Below are positions 1 to 5,695 of a stretch of DNA of 6,231 nt, piece after piece (position 1 is the first letter of the stretch; the number at the start of each line of letters is the position of its first letter). The notes beneath the pieces were generated by a model. That model searched no databases. It was not told the origin of the DNA and was given only the letters and a program-made list of their open reading frames with translations. The translations under genes and the position numbers were made by a program. Origin of the DNA: Marinosulfonomonas sp. (GTDB lineage Bacteria > Pseudomonadota > Alphaproteobacteria > Rhodobacterales > Rhodobacteraceae); assembly GCA_026989405.1 (NCBI GenBank), contig JALSJL010000031.1:1-6231 (forward strand), in the 5' to 3' direction.

Positions 1-1205
1 TCATAGCGCCGGATGAAGCCCCACAGCTTGTCCTTGTCCTCGGCCGCCGAAACCGATGCAAGGTTGAGCAGCATCGAAAACGGAACATCCAGCGTGCTCG
101 CCGGCACATTGTGGCCGTGAATATGGAACACCGGGTTGTTCAGCCGCGCCGCCGTGTCCTGGCCCGCATAGGCACGCAACTGCTGGTGATACTCGTCCAC
201 CGCTTTCGGGATCACGTCGAAATACATCCGCTTGGCGGTCTGCGGCTTCTGATACATGAAATAGGACAGGCTTTCGGAACTGGCATATTTCAGCCAGTCA
301 TCAATCGCGATACCGTTGCCCGACGACTTGGAAATCTTCTGCCCGTTTTCATCCAGAAACAGCTCATAGGTGAACTGCTCGGGCGGACGCGCGCCCAGCA
401 CCCGGCAGATCTTCGAGTAAATCTGCGCGTTGGTGCCGTGTTCCTTGCCGAACATCTCGAAATCCACGCCCAGCGCCGCCCAGCGGGCGCCGAAATCGGG
501 CTTCCACTGGAACTTCACCCGGCCCCCGGTCACCGGCAGGGTCACTTCCGTGCCGTCCTCGTCATCGAAGGTGATCGTGCCCTCGGCGGCATTCACGGCC
601 TTCATCGGCACATAAAGCACCCGCCCCGTGCTGGGCGAGATCGGCAAAAACGGGCTGTAGGTTGCGCGCCGTTCCTCGCGCAGGGTGGGCAGCATCACCG
701 CCATCAGCTCATCGTATTTTTCGACCGCGCGCAGCAGCGTTTCGTCAAAGGCGCCCGAGCGGTAGAACTCGGTCGCCGACATGAAGTCATATTCGAAGCC
801 GAATGTATCCAGAAAGCGGCGCAGCATGGCGTTGTTGTGCGCGCCGAAACTCTCGTGGTCGCCGAACGGGTCGGGCACCGCCGACAGCGGACGCTGCAGA
901 TGCTCGGCCAGCATCTCGCGGTTGGGCACGTTGCCGGGCACCTTGCGCAAACCGTCCATGTCGTCGGAAAAGCAGATCAGCCTGGTGGGAATGTCCGACA
1001 GCACCTCGAAGGCGCGCCGCACCATGGTGGTGCGCGCCACCTCGCCAAAGGTGCCGATATGCGGCAGCCCGCTGGGGCCATAGCCGGTCTCGAACAGCAC
1101 GTAGCCCTTTTCGGGCGGCGCCTTTTCGTAGCGTTTGACAAGCTTGCGCGCTTCCTGAAAGGGCCAGGCCTTGGACTTCATCGCAAGCTCACGCAGATCG
1201 GACAT
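1..1205 (-). CDS. lysS: Class I lysyl-tRNA synthetase (partial, C-terminus off the left edge)
   Basis: Cytoplasmic enzyme that activates lysine with ATP and charges tRNA-Lys. The first 401 residues are in the window; family members are roughly 520-530 residues, so about the last quarter is missing. It is a class I enzyme: the Rossmann-fold HIGH-type motif is GPSGLPHIGT at residues 43-52, and the KMSKS-type loop is KISKS at 290-294, followed by SGNG. Between them lie family-typical stretches such as CFSDDMDGLRKVP (78-90) and FEMFGKEHG (249-257). The start (MSDLREL) is the ATG at 1203-1205, with a GAAGG ribosome binding site (complement of 1214-1218) 8 nt upstream. The gene is divergent from the TerB gene. 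Most bacteria use the unrelated class II LysRS; the class I form is found in archaea, alphaproteobacteria, spirochaetes and a few others, which fits the suggested host. Identification is firm. Confidence 0.95.
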   Translation of the reverse strand, partial: MSDLRELAMKSKAWPFQEARKLVKRYEKAPPEKGYVLFETGYGPSGLPHIGTFGEVARTTMVRRAFEVLSDIPTRLICFSDDMDGLRKVPGNVPNREMLAEHLQRPLSAVPDPFGDHESFGAHNNAMLRRFLDTFGFEYDFMSATEFYRSGAFDETLLRAVEKYDELMAVMLPTLREERRATYSPFLPISPSTGRVLYVPMKAVNAAEGTITFDDEDGTEVTLPVTGGRVKFQWKPDFGARWAALGVDFEMFGKEHGTNAQIYSKICRVLGARPPEQFTYELFLDENGQKISKSSGNGIAIDDWLKYASSESLSYFMYQKPQTAKRMYFDVIPKAVDEYHQQLRAYAGQDTAARLNNPVFHIHGHNVPASTLDVPFSMLLNLASVSAAEDKDKLWGFIRRY

Positions 1206-1253
1206 GGTTCAAACCTTCGGCATCGCGGGCCCTTGCACCCGCCTGAAGATCAC

Positions 1254-1288
1254 TCCCTATTGCCGCCAGCCCTGCGCGTCAATAATCT
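1254..1288. promoter_or_regulatory. Interlocked divergent promoters for lysS and the TerB gene (predicted)
   Basis: On the plus strand, TTGCCG (1260-1265) and TAATCT (1283-1288) are separated by 17 nt and point to the TerB gene, giving a leader of about 24 nt. On the minus strand, TTGACG (complement of 1277-1282) and TAGGGA (complement of 1254-1259) are also 17 nt apart and point to lysS, giving a leader of about 40 nt. The two hexamer pairs are nested in one 35 bp segment, so RNA polymerase could hardly occupy both at once. The lysS -35 is a good match but its -10 is poor. These are consensus matches by eye only. Confidence 0.35.
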
Positions 1289-1318
1289 GTTGGCGAACCC
1301 AGGAAAAGGAATCTCCCC

Positions 1319-1741
1319 GTGATCGACATTGCCCACTCGCTGACCCCACAAGACTGCCTGGTGGCCGTCATGATGGCGGTGTCCGCATCCGATGAAAACA
1401 TCCGCACCTCGGAACTGGTGACAATCGAAGCCATCGTGAACCACCTGCCGGTGTTTGCCGGCTATGACACCGACCGGTTCAAACAGGTGTCGCAGATGGT
1501 TTTCGACCTGTTCAGCGTCGAAGACGGGTTGGATGCGCTCTTTGGCCTGATCCGCGACAACCTGCCGGAAAAGCTGAACGAAACGGCTTACGCACTGGCT
1601 TGCGATGTGGCGGTATCGGACGGCGCGCTGCACGAAGAAGAGCTGCGCCTGCTGGAAGAAATCCGCTATGAATTGCAGATCGACCGGCTGCACGGCGCGG
1701 CCATCGAACGCGGCGCACGGGCGCGCTACATGACAGCATGA
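1319..1741 (+). CDS. TerB-family tellurite-resistance-like protein, 140 aa
   Basis: Small, soluble, apparently all-helical protein with no signal peptide or membrane segment. I assign it to the TerB-like fold by its acidic helix signatures. These occur twice with identical spacing: SASDENIRTSELVTIEAI (residues 22-39) and AVSDGALHEEELRLLEEI (98-115). Asp25/Asp101, Glu32/Glu108 and Glu37/Glu113 line up. In TerB such acidic positions are associated with metal binding; the molecular function of stand-alone TerB proteins is not established. The start is GTG at 1319, 8 nt after the purine-rich AGGAAAAGGA at 1301-1310. No terA, terC, terD or terE neighbours are present, so a real role in tellurite resistance is doubtful. 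It is transcribed alone, divergent from lysS and convergent with dacB (15 nt between stop codons). Confidence 0.8.
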   Translation: MIDIAHSLTPQDCLVAVMMAVSASDENIRTSELVTIEAIVNHLPVFAGYDTDRFKQVSQMVFDLFSVEDGLDALFGLIRDNLPEKLNETAYALACDVAVSDGALHEEELRLLEEIRYELQIDRLHGAAIERGARARYMTA

Positions 1742-1742
1742 T

Positions 1743-1774
1743 GCGCGCCCGGCGGCTCAGACCGGCTCGCGCGC
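1743..1774. terminator. GC-rich hairpin at the TerB gene/dacB convergence (weak)
   Basis: GCGCGC at 1743-1748 can pair with GCGCGC at 1769-1774, and CCGG at 1749-1752 with CCGG at 1762-1765. This gives about 10 base pairs with a 3-nt bulge and a 9-nt loop. It spans the gap between the two convergent stop codons and overlaps the last codons of dacB. No T-run follows on either strand, so it is not a classic intrinsic terminator. A GC-rich genome makes such pairings common, so this could be chance. Confidence 0.25.
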
Positions 1775-3232
1775 GCCCCACAGATCAAGCAGTTGCCACT
1801 TCAGCCGGACCGCCCGGCTGTTCCAGCCCTTGGCGCCCGCCGGGCGCTCCCTGTCCTCGGGGCGGATCGCCGCGCGGCGCGGCATGTCGGCGGCAAAGAT
1901 CGCAAACGCCAGCGGGTCGGCCTGGTCGCGATACAGGAAGCCGGCCAGCGCACTGACGAAATTGAGCGTTCCGGTTTTCGCATTCAGGCGCAGCGTGCTG
2001 TCGGGCACCAGGTTGCCCTTGTCATCGTGGATGCGCATCGGCTTGAGCAGCGAGGCAAGCGTGCTGTCGGGGCCGGTGCGCAGCAACATCGCCACAAGGT
2101 CGGCCGGGCTGATACGCGACCGGTCGCTCAGCCCGGAATGGTCAACGAATTCCGGGTGGCGCAGCCCCATCCGGTCGCGCAGCCAGCCCGTCATTGCCTC
2201 GGCCGACTGCGCCAGGTCCTCGGGTTCCAACCCGCGCGCCCGGCTGGCGCTCAGGCCGGCAACCTCGGCCGTGAGGTTGGTCGAGTGCTTCAGCAAGGAA
2301 CGCAATATCTCGGCGAGCGGCGGGCTGAACCGCCGGACCAGCACCGTGCCCACGCCAACCCGCTCGGCCAGGATGGCACGCGGCAGGACGATCCCGTGGG
2401 TGCGCAGCAGCGACTGAAAGACCTCGCCTGCGTAAAGCTCGGGCTGGCGTACCGGCAACCAGCGGCTGCCGCCTTTGCCAAGCGCGTTTTCGGCAACCGT
2501 CCAGCGTTCGGTGCGCCCGCCGTTGGAATAGGTGTAGACCGGGAACTTCCGGTCAACGATCTCCATGCGCGCCAGCGTGACATCGGGCCGGTAGCTTTCG
2601 GTGCGTGCGTCCATGCTCACGTCCCACCCGTCGCCCTCGCGCTTCCATTCGAAATGCACGCGGTTGAGGTTCAGGTTCAGCCCGGCGACCGCGGGGTTGT
2701 AGCCAAGATAGTCGGGCTGATCCGGGTCAATGCGCGCCACGTGCGGAAATCCCCCGCCCGATACCAGGAAGCGGCCGGCAATCTCGCGCAGGCCCGTCGC
2801 CTTGAGCGCCGCGGCCATTTCGGCAAGCCCGGTGGTGTCCAGATGCGGATCACCCCCGCCCAGCAGGACAAGATCGCCCTCAAGCCGCCCGTCGGTGACC
2901 GGCCCGGTTGCGATCAGCCGGGTGACGAAACGGTGCGTCGGCCCCAGCGCTTCCAGCGCGTATTGCGTGGTCAGGGTCTTGGTGACGCTGGCCGGCGGCA
3001 TCGCAAGCACCGGGTTGAGCGCGTCCAGTATCTCTCCGGTGCGCGCGTTCGCCACCACAAAGCCGGTCTTGCCGGAAATGCGGGCGTCCGCGACCAGCTC
3101 TGCGGCGGTGCGCCGGGCCAGGGCCCGGTCCGGCCGCAGCAGCGGCCGCAGCGAGGCAACCGGCGCCTCGGCCAGCGCCACCTGCCCGACCGAGGCGAAC
3201 ATGCCGCCCAGTGCAGCCCGGCGTGTCAGCAT
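1757..3232 (-). CDS. dacB: D-alanyl-D-alanine carboxypeptidase/endopeptidase (PBP4, peptidase S13)
   Basis: Periplasmic penicillin-binding protein of low molecular mass (class C) that trims the terminal D-Ala of peptidoglycan stem peptides or cuts D-Ala-mDAP cross-links. The mature enzyme shows all three active-site motifs in order: SxxK as SVTK (82-85, nucleophile Ser82), SxN as STN (317-319, followed by LTAEV), and KTG at 419-421. The family-typical DHSGLS is at 364-369. The long spacing between motifs 1 and 2 is normal for S13, where an extra domain is inserted. The N-terminus MLTRRAALGG with a hydrophobic stretch and an A-x-A site (ALA, 19-21) is a signal peptide, and the TRR pair suggests Tat export. 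I chose the ATG at 3230-3232 because it puts the signal peptide at the N-terminus and has GGTG 8 nt upstream; the product is then 491 residues. The frame stays open upstream to 3541, but that part overlaps nadD and has no family features. It lies 71 nt downstream of nadD and is probably co-transcribed with it. Confidence 0.93.
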   Translation of the reverse strand: MLTRRAALGGMFASVGQVALAEAPVASLRPLLRPDRALARRTAAELVADARISGKTGFVVANARTGEILDALNPVLAMPPASVTKTLTTQYALEALGPTHRFVTRLIATGPVTDGRLEGDLVLLGGGDPHLDTTGLAEMAAALKATGLREIAGRFLVSGGGFPHVARIDPDQPDYLGYNPAVAGLNLNLNRVHFEWKREGDGWDVSMDARTESYRPDVTLARMEIVDRKFPVYTYSNGGRTERWTVAENALGKGGSRWLPVRQPELYAGEVFQSLLRTHGIVLPRAILAERVGVGTVLVRRFSPPLAEILRSLLKHSTNLTAEVAGLSASRARGLEPEDLAQSAEAMTGWLRDRMGLRHPEFVDHSGLSDRSRISPADLVAMLLRTGPDSTLASLLKPMRIHDDKGNLVPDSTLRLNAKTGTLNFVSALAGFLYRDQADPLAFAIFAADMPRRAAIRPEDRERPAGAKGWNSRAVRLKWQLLDLWGAREPV

Positions 3233-3290
3233 GATCTTTTCACCGCATCCCATCGCACAGCACATACCCGGTGCAGCCGCATGCAGGCAA

Positions 3291-3304
3291 GCCCGCACCC
3301 GGGC
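3291..3304 (-). other. Small hairpin in the nadD-dacB spacer
   Basis: GCCCG (3291-3295) and CGGGC (3300-3304) form a perfect 5-bp stem with a CACC loop, touching the nadD stop codon. A competing pairing exists: GGTGC (3270-3274) with GCACC (3295-3299). No T-run follows on the minus strand. It could protect the 3' end of nadD mRNA or mildly attenuate dacB, but this is only a structural observation. The remainder of the 71-nt spacer shows nothing except the dacB ribosome binding site. Confidence 0.25.
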
Positions 3305-3906
3305 TAACCGGTCCATTGGCCGCTCTTGCGTATCTGGGTCGATGACATCGTGCTCATCGGCAGGTTGATGAAACACCATGCCGGCGGCTCCATGCCCGCC
3401 AGCCGCGCCGCCTCGCGCCCGCGCAGCCGGTAGCGCGCATAGCGTTTGGCGGCAGGCGATGTGCGCGCCGCGATCCGGTCGCCGGGGCGGGCAAGCACGC
3501 CCACGGGCACGTTGTCCATGATCCAGCGCCAGTCCTGCCAATGGTGAAACCCGGCCAGGTTGTCGGCCCCCATCAGCCAGACGAAGCGCACCAGCGGGCG
3601 CCGGCGCATCAGCGCGCGCAGGGTCTGGGCGGTGTAGCGGGTGCCGATGCGCGCCTCGAAATCGCTGATGAACACGCGCGGGTGCTGCATCACCTCATGC
3701 GCCGCCCTCATCCGGTCCGCCAACGGGGCGGGACCGCGTTTTTTCAGCGGGTTGCCGGGGCTGACCAGCCACCAGACCCGATCCAGCCGAAACCGCTTGA
3801 GCGCCTCGCGCGTGATATGGGCATGCCCCTCATGCGCCGGGTCGAACGAGCCGCCCAGCAGCCCCACCGTCTGCCCCGCCCGCACATATGGCAATCCGTC
3901 CCGCAT
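3304..3906 (-). CDS. nadD: Nicotinate-nucleotide adenylyltransferase
   Basis: Cytoplasmic enzyme of NAD biosynthesis: joins ATP and nicotinate mononucleotide to give deamido-NAD, with release of pyrophosphate. The protein has 200 residues, normal for the family. The nucleotidyltransferase signature GGSFDPAHEGH is at residues 18-28 (the (H/T)xGH type), and the C-terminal SSTQIR (188-193) matches the SSTxIR motif that contacts ATP. VWWLVSPGNPLK and FVWLMGADNLAGFHHWQDW are typical of NadD. The ATG at 3904-3906 (MRDGLPY) is preferred because AGGAG sits 5 nt upstream. An upstream in-frame ATG at 3960 would add 18 residues that precede this ribosome binding site and look non-conserved. The gene is divergent from the nitrile hydratase operon and is followed by dacB on the same strand. 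Confidence 0.95.
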   Translation of the reverse strand: MRDGLPYVRAGQTVGLLGGSFDPAHEGHAHITREALKRFRLDRVWWLVSPGNPLKKRGPAPLADRMRAAHEVMQHPRVFISDFEARIGTRYTAQTLRALMRRRPLVRFVWLMGADNLAGFHHWQDWRWIMDNVPVGVLARPGDRIAARTSPAAKRYARYRLRGREAARLAGMEPPAWCFINLPMSTMSSTQIRKSGQWTG

Positions 3907-3911
3907 CCGCG

Positions 3912-3916
3912 CTCCT
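3912..3916 (-). promoter_or_regulatory. Ribosome binding site that fixes the nadD start
   Basis: CTCCT on the plus strand reads AGGAG on the coding strand, 5 nt before the ATG at 3904-3906. It lies inside the longer reading frame, so it argues for the 200-residue product over the 218-residue one. Confidence 0.7.
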
Positions 3917-3931
3917 GCATCAAATCGCCCC

Positions 3932-3960
3932 TTTGAACGGCGCGGCGCGGGCCAAGTCAA
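3932..3960 (-). promoter_or_regulatory. Predicted nadD(-dacB) promoter
   Basis: Read on the minus strand, TTGACT (complement of 3955-3960) and TTCAAA (complement of 3932-3937) are separated by 17 nt, a good -35 with a weak -10. The leader would be about 20 nt and contain the AGGAG site. For the opposite direction (nitrile hydratase), the best pair I see is the weak TTGATT (3969-3974) with CAAGCT (3992-3997), also 17 nt apart. I would not rely on that one. Confidence 0.4.
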
Positions 3961-3975
3961 TCCCCCGCTTGATTG
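3958..3975. promoter_or_regulatory. Short dyad between nadD and nthA, possible operator
   Basis: CAATC (3958-3962) and GATTG (3971-3975) form a 5-bp inverted repeat with an 8-nt centre. It overlaps the predicted nadD -35 and lies about 48 nt before the nthA start, a position where a regulator could affect both directions. Five-base arms are short enough to be chance, and no regulator gene is adjacent. Confidence 0.2.
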
Positions 3976-4010
3976 CCGCCAGGTTCCGGGCCAAGCTGCG
4001 AACCGAGATC

Positions 4011-4014
4011 GGAG
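4011..4014 (+). promoter_or_regulatory. Ribosome binding site that decides the nthA start
   Basis: GGAG lies 8 nt before the ATG at 4023 but only 2 nt before the in-frame ATG at 4017. Normal spacing therefore favours a protein starting MATFDSEKA over one starting MPMATF. Confidence 0.6.
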
Positions 4015-4022
4015 TTATGCCA

Positions 4023-4664
4023 ATGGCCACGTTTGATTCTGAAAAAGCCGCCGCCATCCATCGGCACCTGCACAGCCACCTGCCGTCCGACCCGGCGCTG
4101 CGGGTGAAAGCGCTCGAAAGCCTCGTGGTGGAACGCGGCCTGATCGCGCCCGAAACCATCGACGCCTGGGTCGAAGCCTACAGCGAACACATCGGCCCCA
4201 AGCGCGGCGCCCGCGTCGTGGCGCGCGCCTGGCTCGATGACGCCTTCCGCGCCCGCCTGCTGGACAATGCGGCCAGCGCGATCGAGGAATTCGGCTTTCA
4301 GGGCAACGCCACCGGCCACCTGATCGCGGTGGAAAACACCGACACCACCCATAACATGGTGGTGTGCACGCTGTGCTCTTGCTACCCGTTTTCGTTGCTC
4401 GGCATCTCGCCCAGCTGGTATCGCTCGGCCGAATATCGCGCCCGCGCGGTGCGTGAACCGCGCAAGGTGCTGGCCGAGTTCGGCGTCGAACTGGGTGACG
4501 ATATCGCCGTGCGGGTCTGGGATTCGACGGCCGAACTGCGCTACCTCGTGGTGCCGCAACGCCCCGCCGGAACCGACGGCTGGGACGAAGACGCGCTTGC
4601 CGCCATCGTCACCCGCAACGCGATGATCGGCACCGAACGGGTGCTGTTGGCGGGGGCAACCTGA
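4023..4664 (+). CDS. nthA: Nitrile hydratase alpha subunit, cobalt type
   Basis: Catalytic subunit of nitrile hydratase (alpha-beta heterodimer or its multimer, cytoplasmic), which adds water to nitriles to give amides. The metal claw is VCTLCSCY, with Cys115, Cys118, Ser119 and Cys120. In the family the last two cysteines are oxidised to sulfinic and sulfenic acids and bind the metal with two backbone amides. Thr between the first and second Cys and Tyr after the third mark the cobalt (not iron) type. Other conserved segments are AVENT (102-106), WYRSAEYRARAVREPR (132-147), AEFGVEL, and RVWDSTAELRYLVVPQRPAGT (from 164). The length of 213 is normal. The claw is followed by PFSLLG where many classic members have PWPVLG, and the segment before AVENT reads GNATGHL where Rhodococcus enzymes have a G-x-QGE pattern. 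First gene of a three-gene operon; its stop shares one base with the nthB start (TGATG). Confidence 0.95.
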   Translation: MATFDSEKAAAIHRHLHSHLPSDPALRVKALESLVVERGLIAPETIDAWVEAYSEHIGPKRGARVVARAWLDDAFRARLLDNAASAIEEFGFQGNATGHLIAVENTDTTHNMVVCTLCSCYPFSLLGISPSWYRSAEYRARAVREPRKVLAEFGVELGDDIAVRVWDSTAELRYLVVPQRPAGTDGWDEDALAAIVTRNAMIGTERVLLAGAT

Positions 4665-5311
4665 TGGACGGCATCCACGATCTTGGCGGCAAGGAAGGTT
4701 TCGGCCCGATCCCGATCGGCGATGACACGCCTTTTGCGCAAGCCTGGGAAGAACGCATGTGGGCCCTGTCGCGCGCCGGCATCCTGCCGCCGGGCACGAC
4801 AATCGACTGGTTCCGCCACGGCGTCGAACTGCTCGGGCCAAGGGATTACCTGACATGGGCCTATTTCAACAAATGGTGCACCAACCACTTCATGTTGCAG
4901 ATCGACGCCGGTGTCAGCGACATGGATGAAATCCTGACCGGGCGCGCGAAAGAACCGGGCCCGCCGGCACCGGTGCTGAGCCTCGATGACGTGCTGGAAG
5001 CCAACCGCAAGGCCAACACCGATTTCAGCACCAGGCCCGCGGCGGCGCCGCGCTTCGCCGTCGGCGACAGCGTGACCACCCGCGCGCGCATGCACAGTGG
5101 CCACACCCGCCTGCCGGCCTACGCCCGCGCCGCGACCGGCACCGTGATCGCTCACCACGGCGCGCATCTGCTGGCCGATGAGGGCGCGCGTGGCAGACAT
5201 GTGGGCGAGCACCTCTATACCGTCAGCTTCACCGCACCCGAGCTTTGGGGCGAAGGCGCGGACCCGCGCGATACCGTCACGCTGGACCTGTGGGAGAACT
5301 ACCTTGTTTGA
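4664..5311 (+). CDS. nthB: Nitrile hydratase beta subunit
   Basis: Partner of NthA; it completes the active-site pocket and stabilises the oxidised cysteines. The protein is 215 residues and opens with the family hallmark MDGIHDLGG. The two arginines that hydrogen-bond to the oxidised cysteine ligands are recognisable: Arg51 in DWFRHGVE (48-55) and Arg149 in SGHTR (145-149). The C-terminal SH3-like barrel begins near residue 128 (PRFAVGDSV), and the typical ending HLYTVSFTAPELWG...LDLWENYL is present. The length is close to other beta subunits. The ATG overlaps the nthA stop by one base, with a GGGGG stretch 7 nt upstream, so translation is probably coupled to nthA. Its 3' end overlaps the accessory gene by 8 nt. 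Confidence 0.95.
   Translation: MDGIHDLGGKEGFGPIPIGDDTPFAQAWEERMWALSRAGILPPGTTIDWFRHGVELLGPRDYLTWAYFNKWCTNHFMLQIDAGVSDMDEILTGRAKEPGPPAPVLSLDDVLEANRKANTDFSTRPAAAPRFAVGDSVTTRARMHSGHTRLPAYARAATGTVIAHHGAHLLADEGARGRHVGEHLYTVSFTAPELWGEGADPRDTVTLDLWENYLV
5292..5306 (+). promoter_or_regulatory. Ribosome binding site and TTG start of the accessory gene
   Basis: GGGAG (5292-5296) is followed after 7 nt by TTG (5304-5306). The whole signal lies inside the last codons of nthB. No ATG or GTG occurs at a sensible position in this frame, and this start gives the expected family length. Confidence 0.7.
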
Positions 5312-5648
5312 ACCCGAAGACCCGCTCAAGCCGCGCGACGCGGTGTTCGACGAACCCTGGCACGCACAGGTTCTGGCGATTGCCGACACGATGGTGCAGG
5401 CCGGCACGTTCAGCGCCTCGGATTGGGCCGGCGCGCTTGGCGCCGCGCTGAAGGCGGCCGAGGCACGCGGTGACGACGATACCGCTGAAACCTACTATCT
5501 GTGTGCAACCGAGGCGCTGGAAGGTCTGGTGGCGCGCAACACGCAGATCAGCGGCGAAGCACTGGCCGAACGCAAGGCCGCCTGGGCGCGCGCCTATCTC
5601 GCGACGCCGCATGGCAAGCCCGTCGATCTCGAGGCCGGGAAACAATAG
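5304..5648 (+). CDS. Nitrile hydratase accessory/activator protein (P14K/NhlE-like), TTG start
   Basis: Small cytoplasmic protein of 114 residues. Relatives next to cobalt-type nitrile hydratases assist cobalt insertion and cysteine oxidation in alpha, in some systems by swapping the alpha subunit between an alpha-accessory complex and apo-enzyme. The family pattern is clear: an N-terminal F-DEPWHAQVLAIAD (15-28), AGTFSASDWAGALG (33-46), a central ETYYLCATEALEGLV (62-76), and the C-terminal W-ARAYLATPHGKPVDL (94-109). The first half follows the beta subunit N-terminal pattern (Trp19 and DW at 40-41 here; Trp28 and DW at 48-49 in beta). It has a single cysteine (Cys67), so it is not the large cysteine-motif activator of iron-type enzymes. 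The frame continues upstream to an ATG at 5178, but that part lies inside nthB and has no family features. Last gene of the operon. Confidence 0.88.
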   Translation: MFEPEDPLKPRDAVFDEPWHAQVLAIADTMVQAGTFSASDWAGALGAALKAAEARGDDDTAETYYLCATEALEGLVARNTQISGEALAERKAAWARAYLATPHGKPVDLEAGKQ

Positions 5649-5677
5649 GGATTGCGCCCGCTTCGCGGCCGCGGTGC

Positions 5678-5695
5678 CTCCGGCGGGAGTATTTT
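5678..5695 (+). terminator. Possible intrinsic terminator of the nitrile hydratase operon
   Basis: CTCC (5678-5681) and GGAG (5686-5689) form a 4-bp stem with a GGCG loop, followed at once by TATTTT (5690-5695). The stem is short and the T-run imperfect, but the site is 30 nt after the last stop codon. It also forms the left end of the longer inverted repeat. Confidence 0.4.

Noticed and set aside
111..1322. 403-codon open frame on the plus strand opposite lysS
   Set aside because: It is the antisense shadow of a certain gene in GC-rich DNA. Its translation is rich in Arg, His and Gly and shows no domain.
1793..3307. 504-codon open frame on the plus strand opposite dacB
   Set aside because: It is long only because of GC-rich third positions. 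The dacB strand shows all three penicillin-binding motifs in order; this strand shows none.
3233..3541. N-terminal extension of DacB by 103 residues
   Set aside because: It overlaps nadD, has no family similarity that I can see and would bury the signal peptide inside the protein.
3907..3960. N-terminal extension of NadD by 18 residues
   Set aside because: A strong AGGAG ribosome binding site lies inside this stretch, 5 nt before the downstream ATG.
3888..4022. N-terminal extension of NthA by up to 45 residues
   Set aside because: The extra residues are Arg/Ala-rich and unlike the family start. GGAG at 4011-4014 is correctly spaced for the ATG at 4023.
5178..5303. ATG start of the accessory protein inside nthB
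   Set aside because: It would add 42 residues without family features. The TTG at 5304 has a good ribosome binding site and gives the expected length.
3957..5407. Open frames of 299 and 288 codons on the minus strand opposite nthA and nthB
   Set aside because: Antisense shadows of recognised nitrile hydratase genes, with low-complexity composition and no family features.
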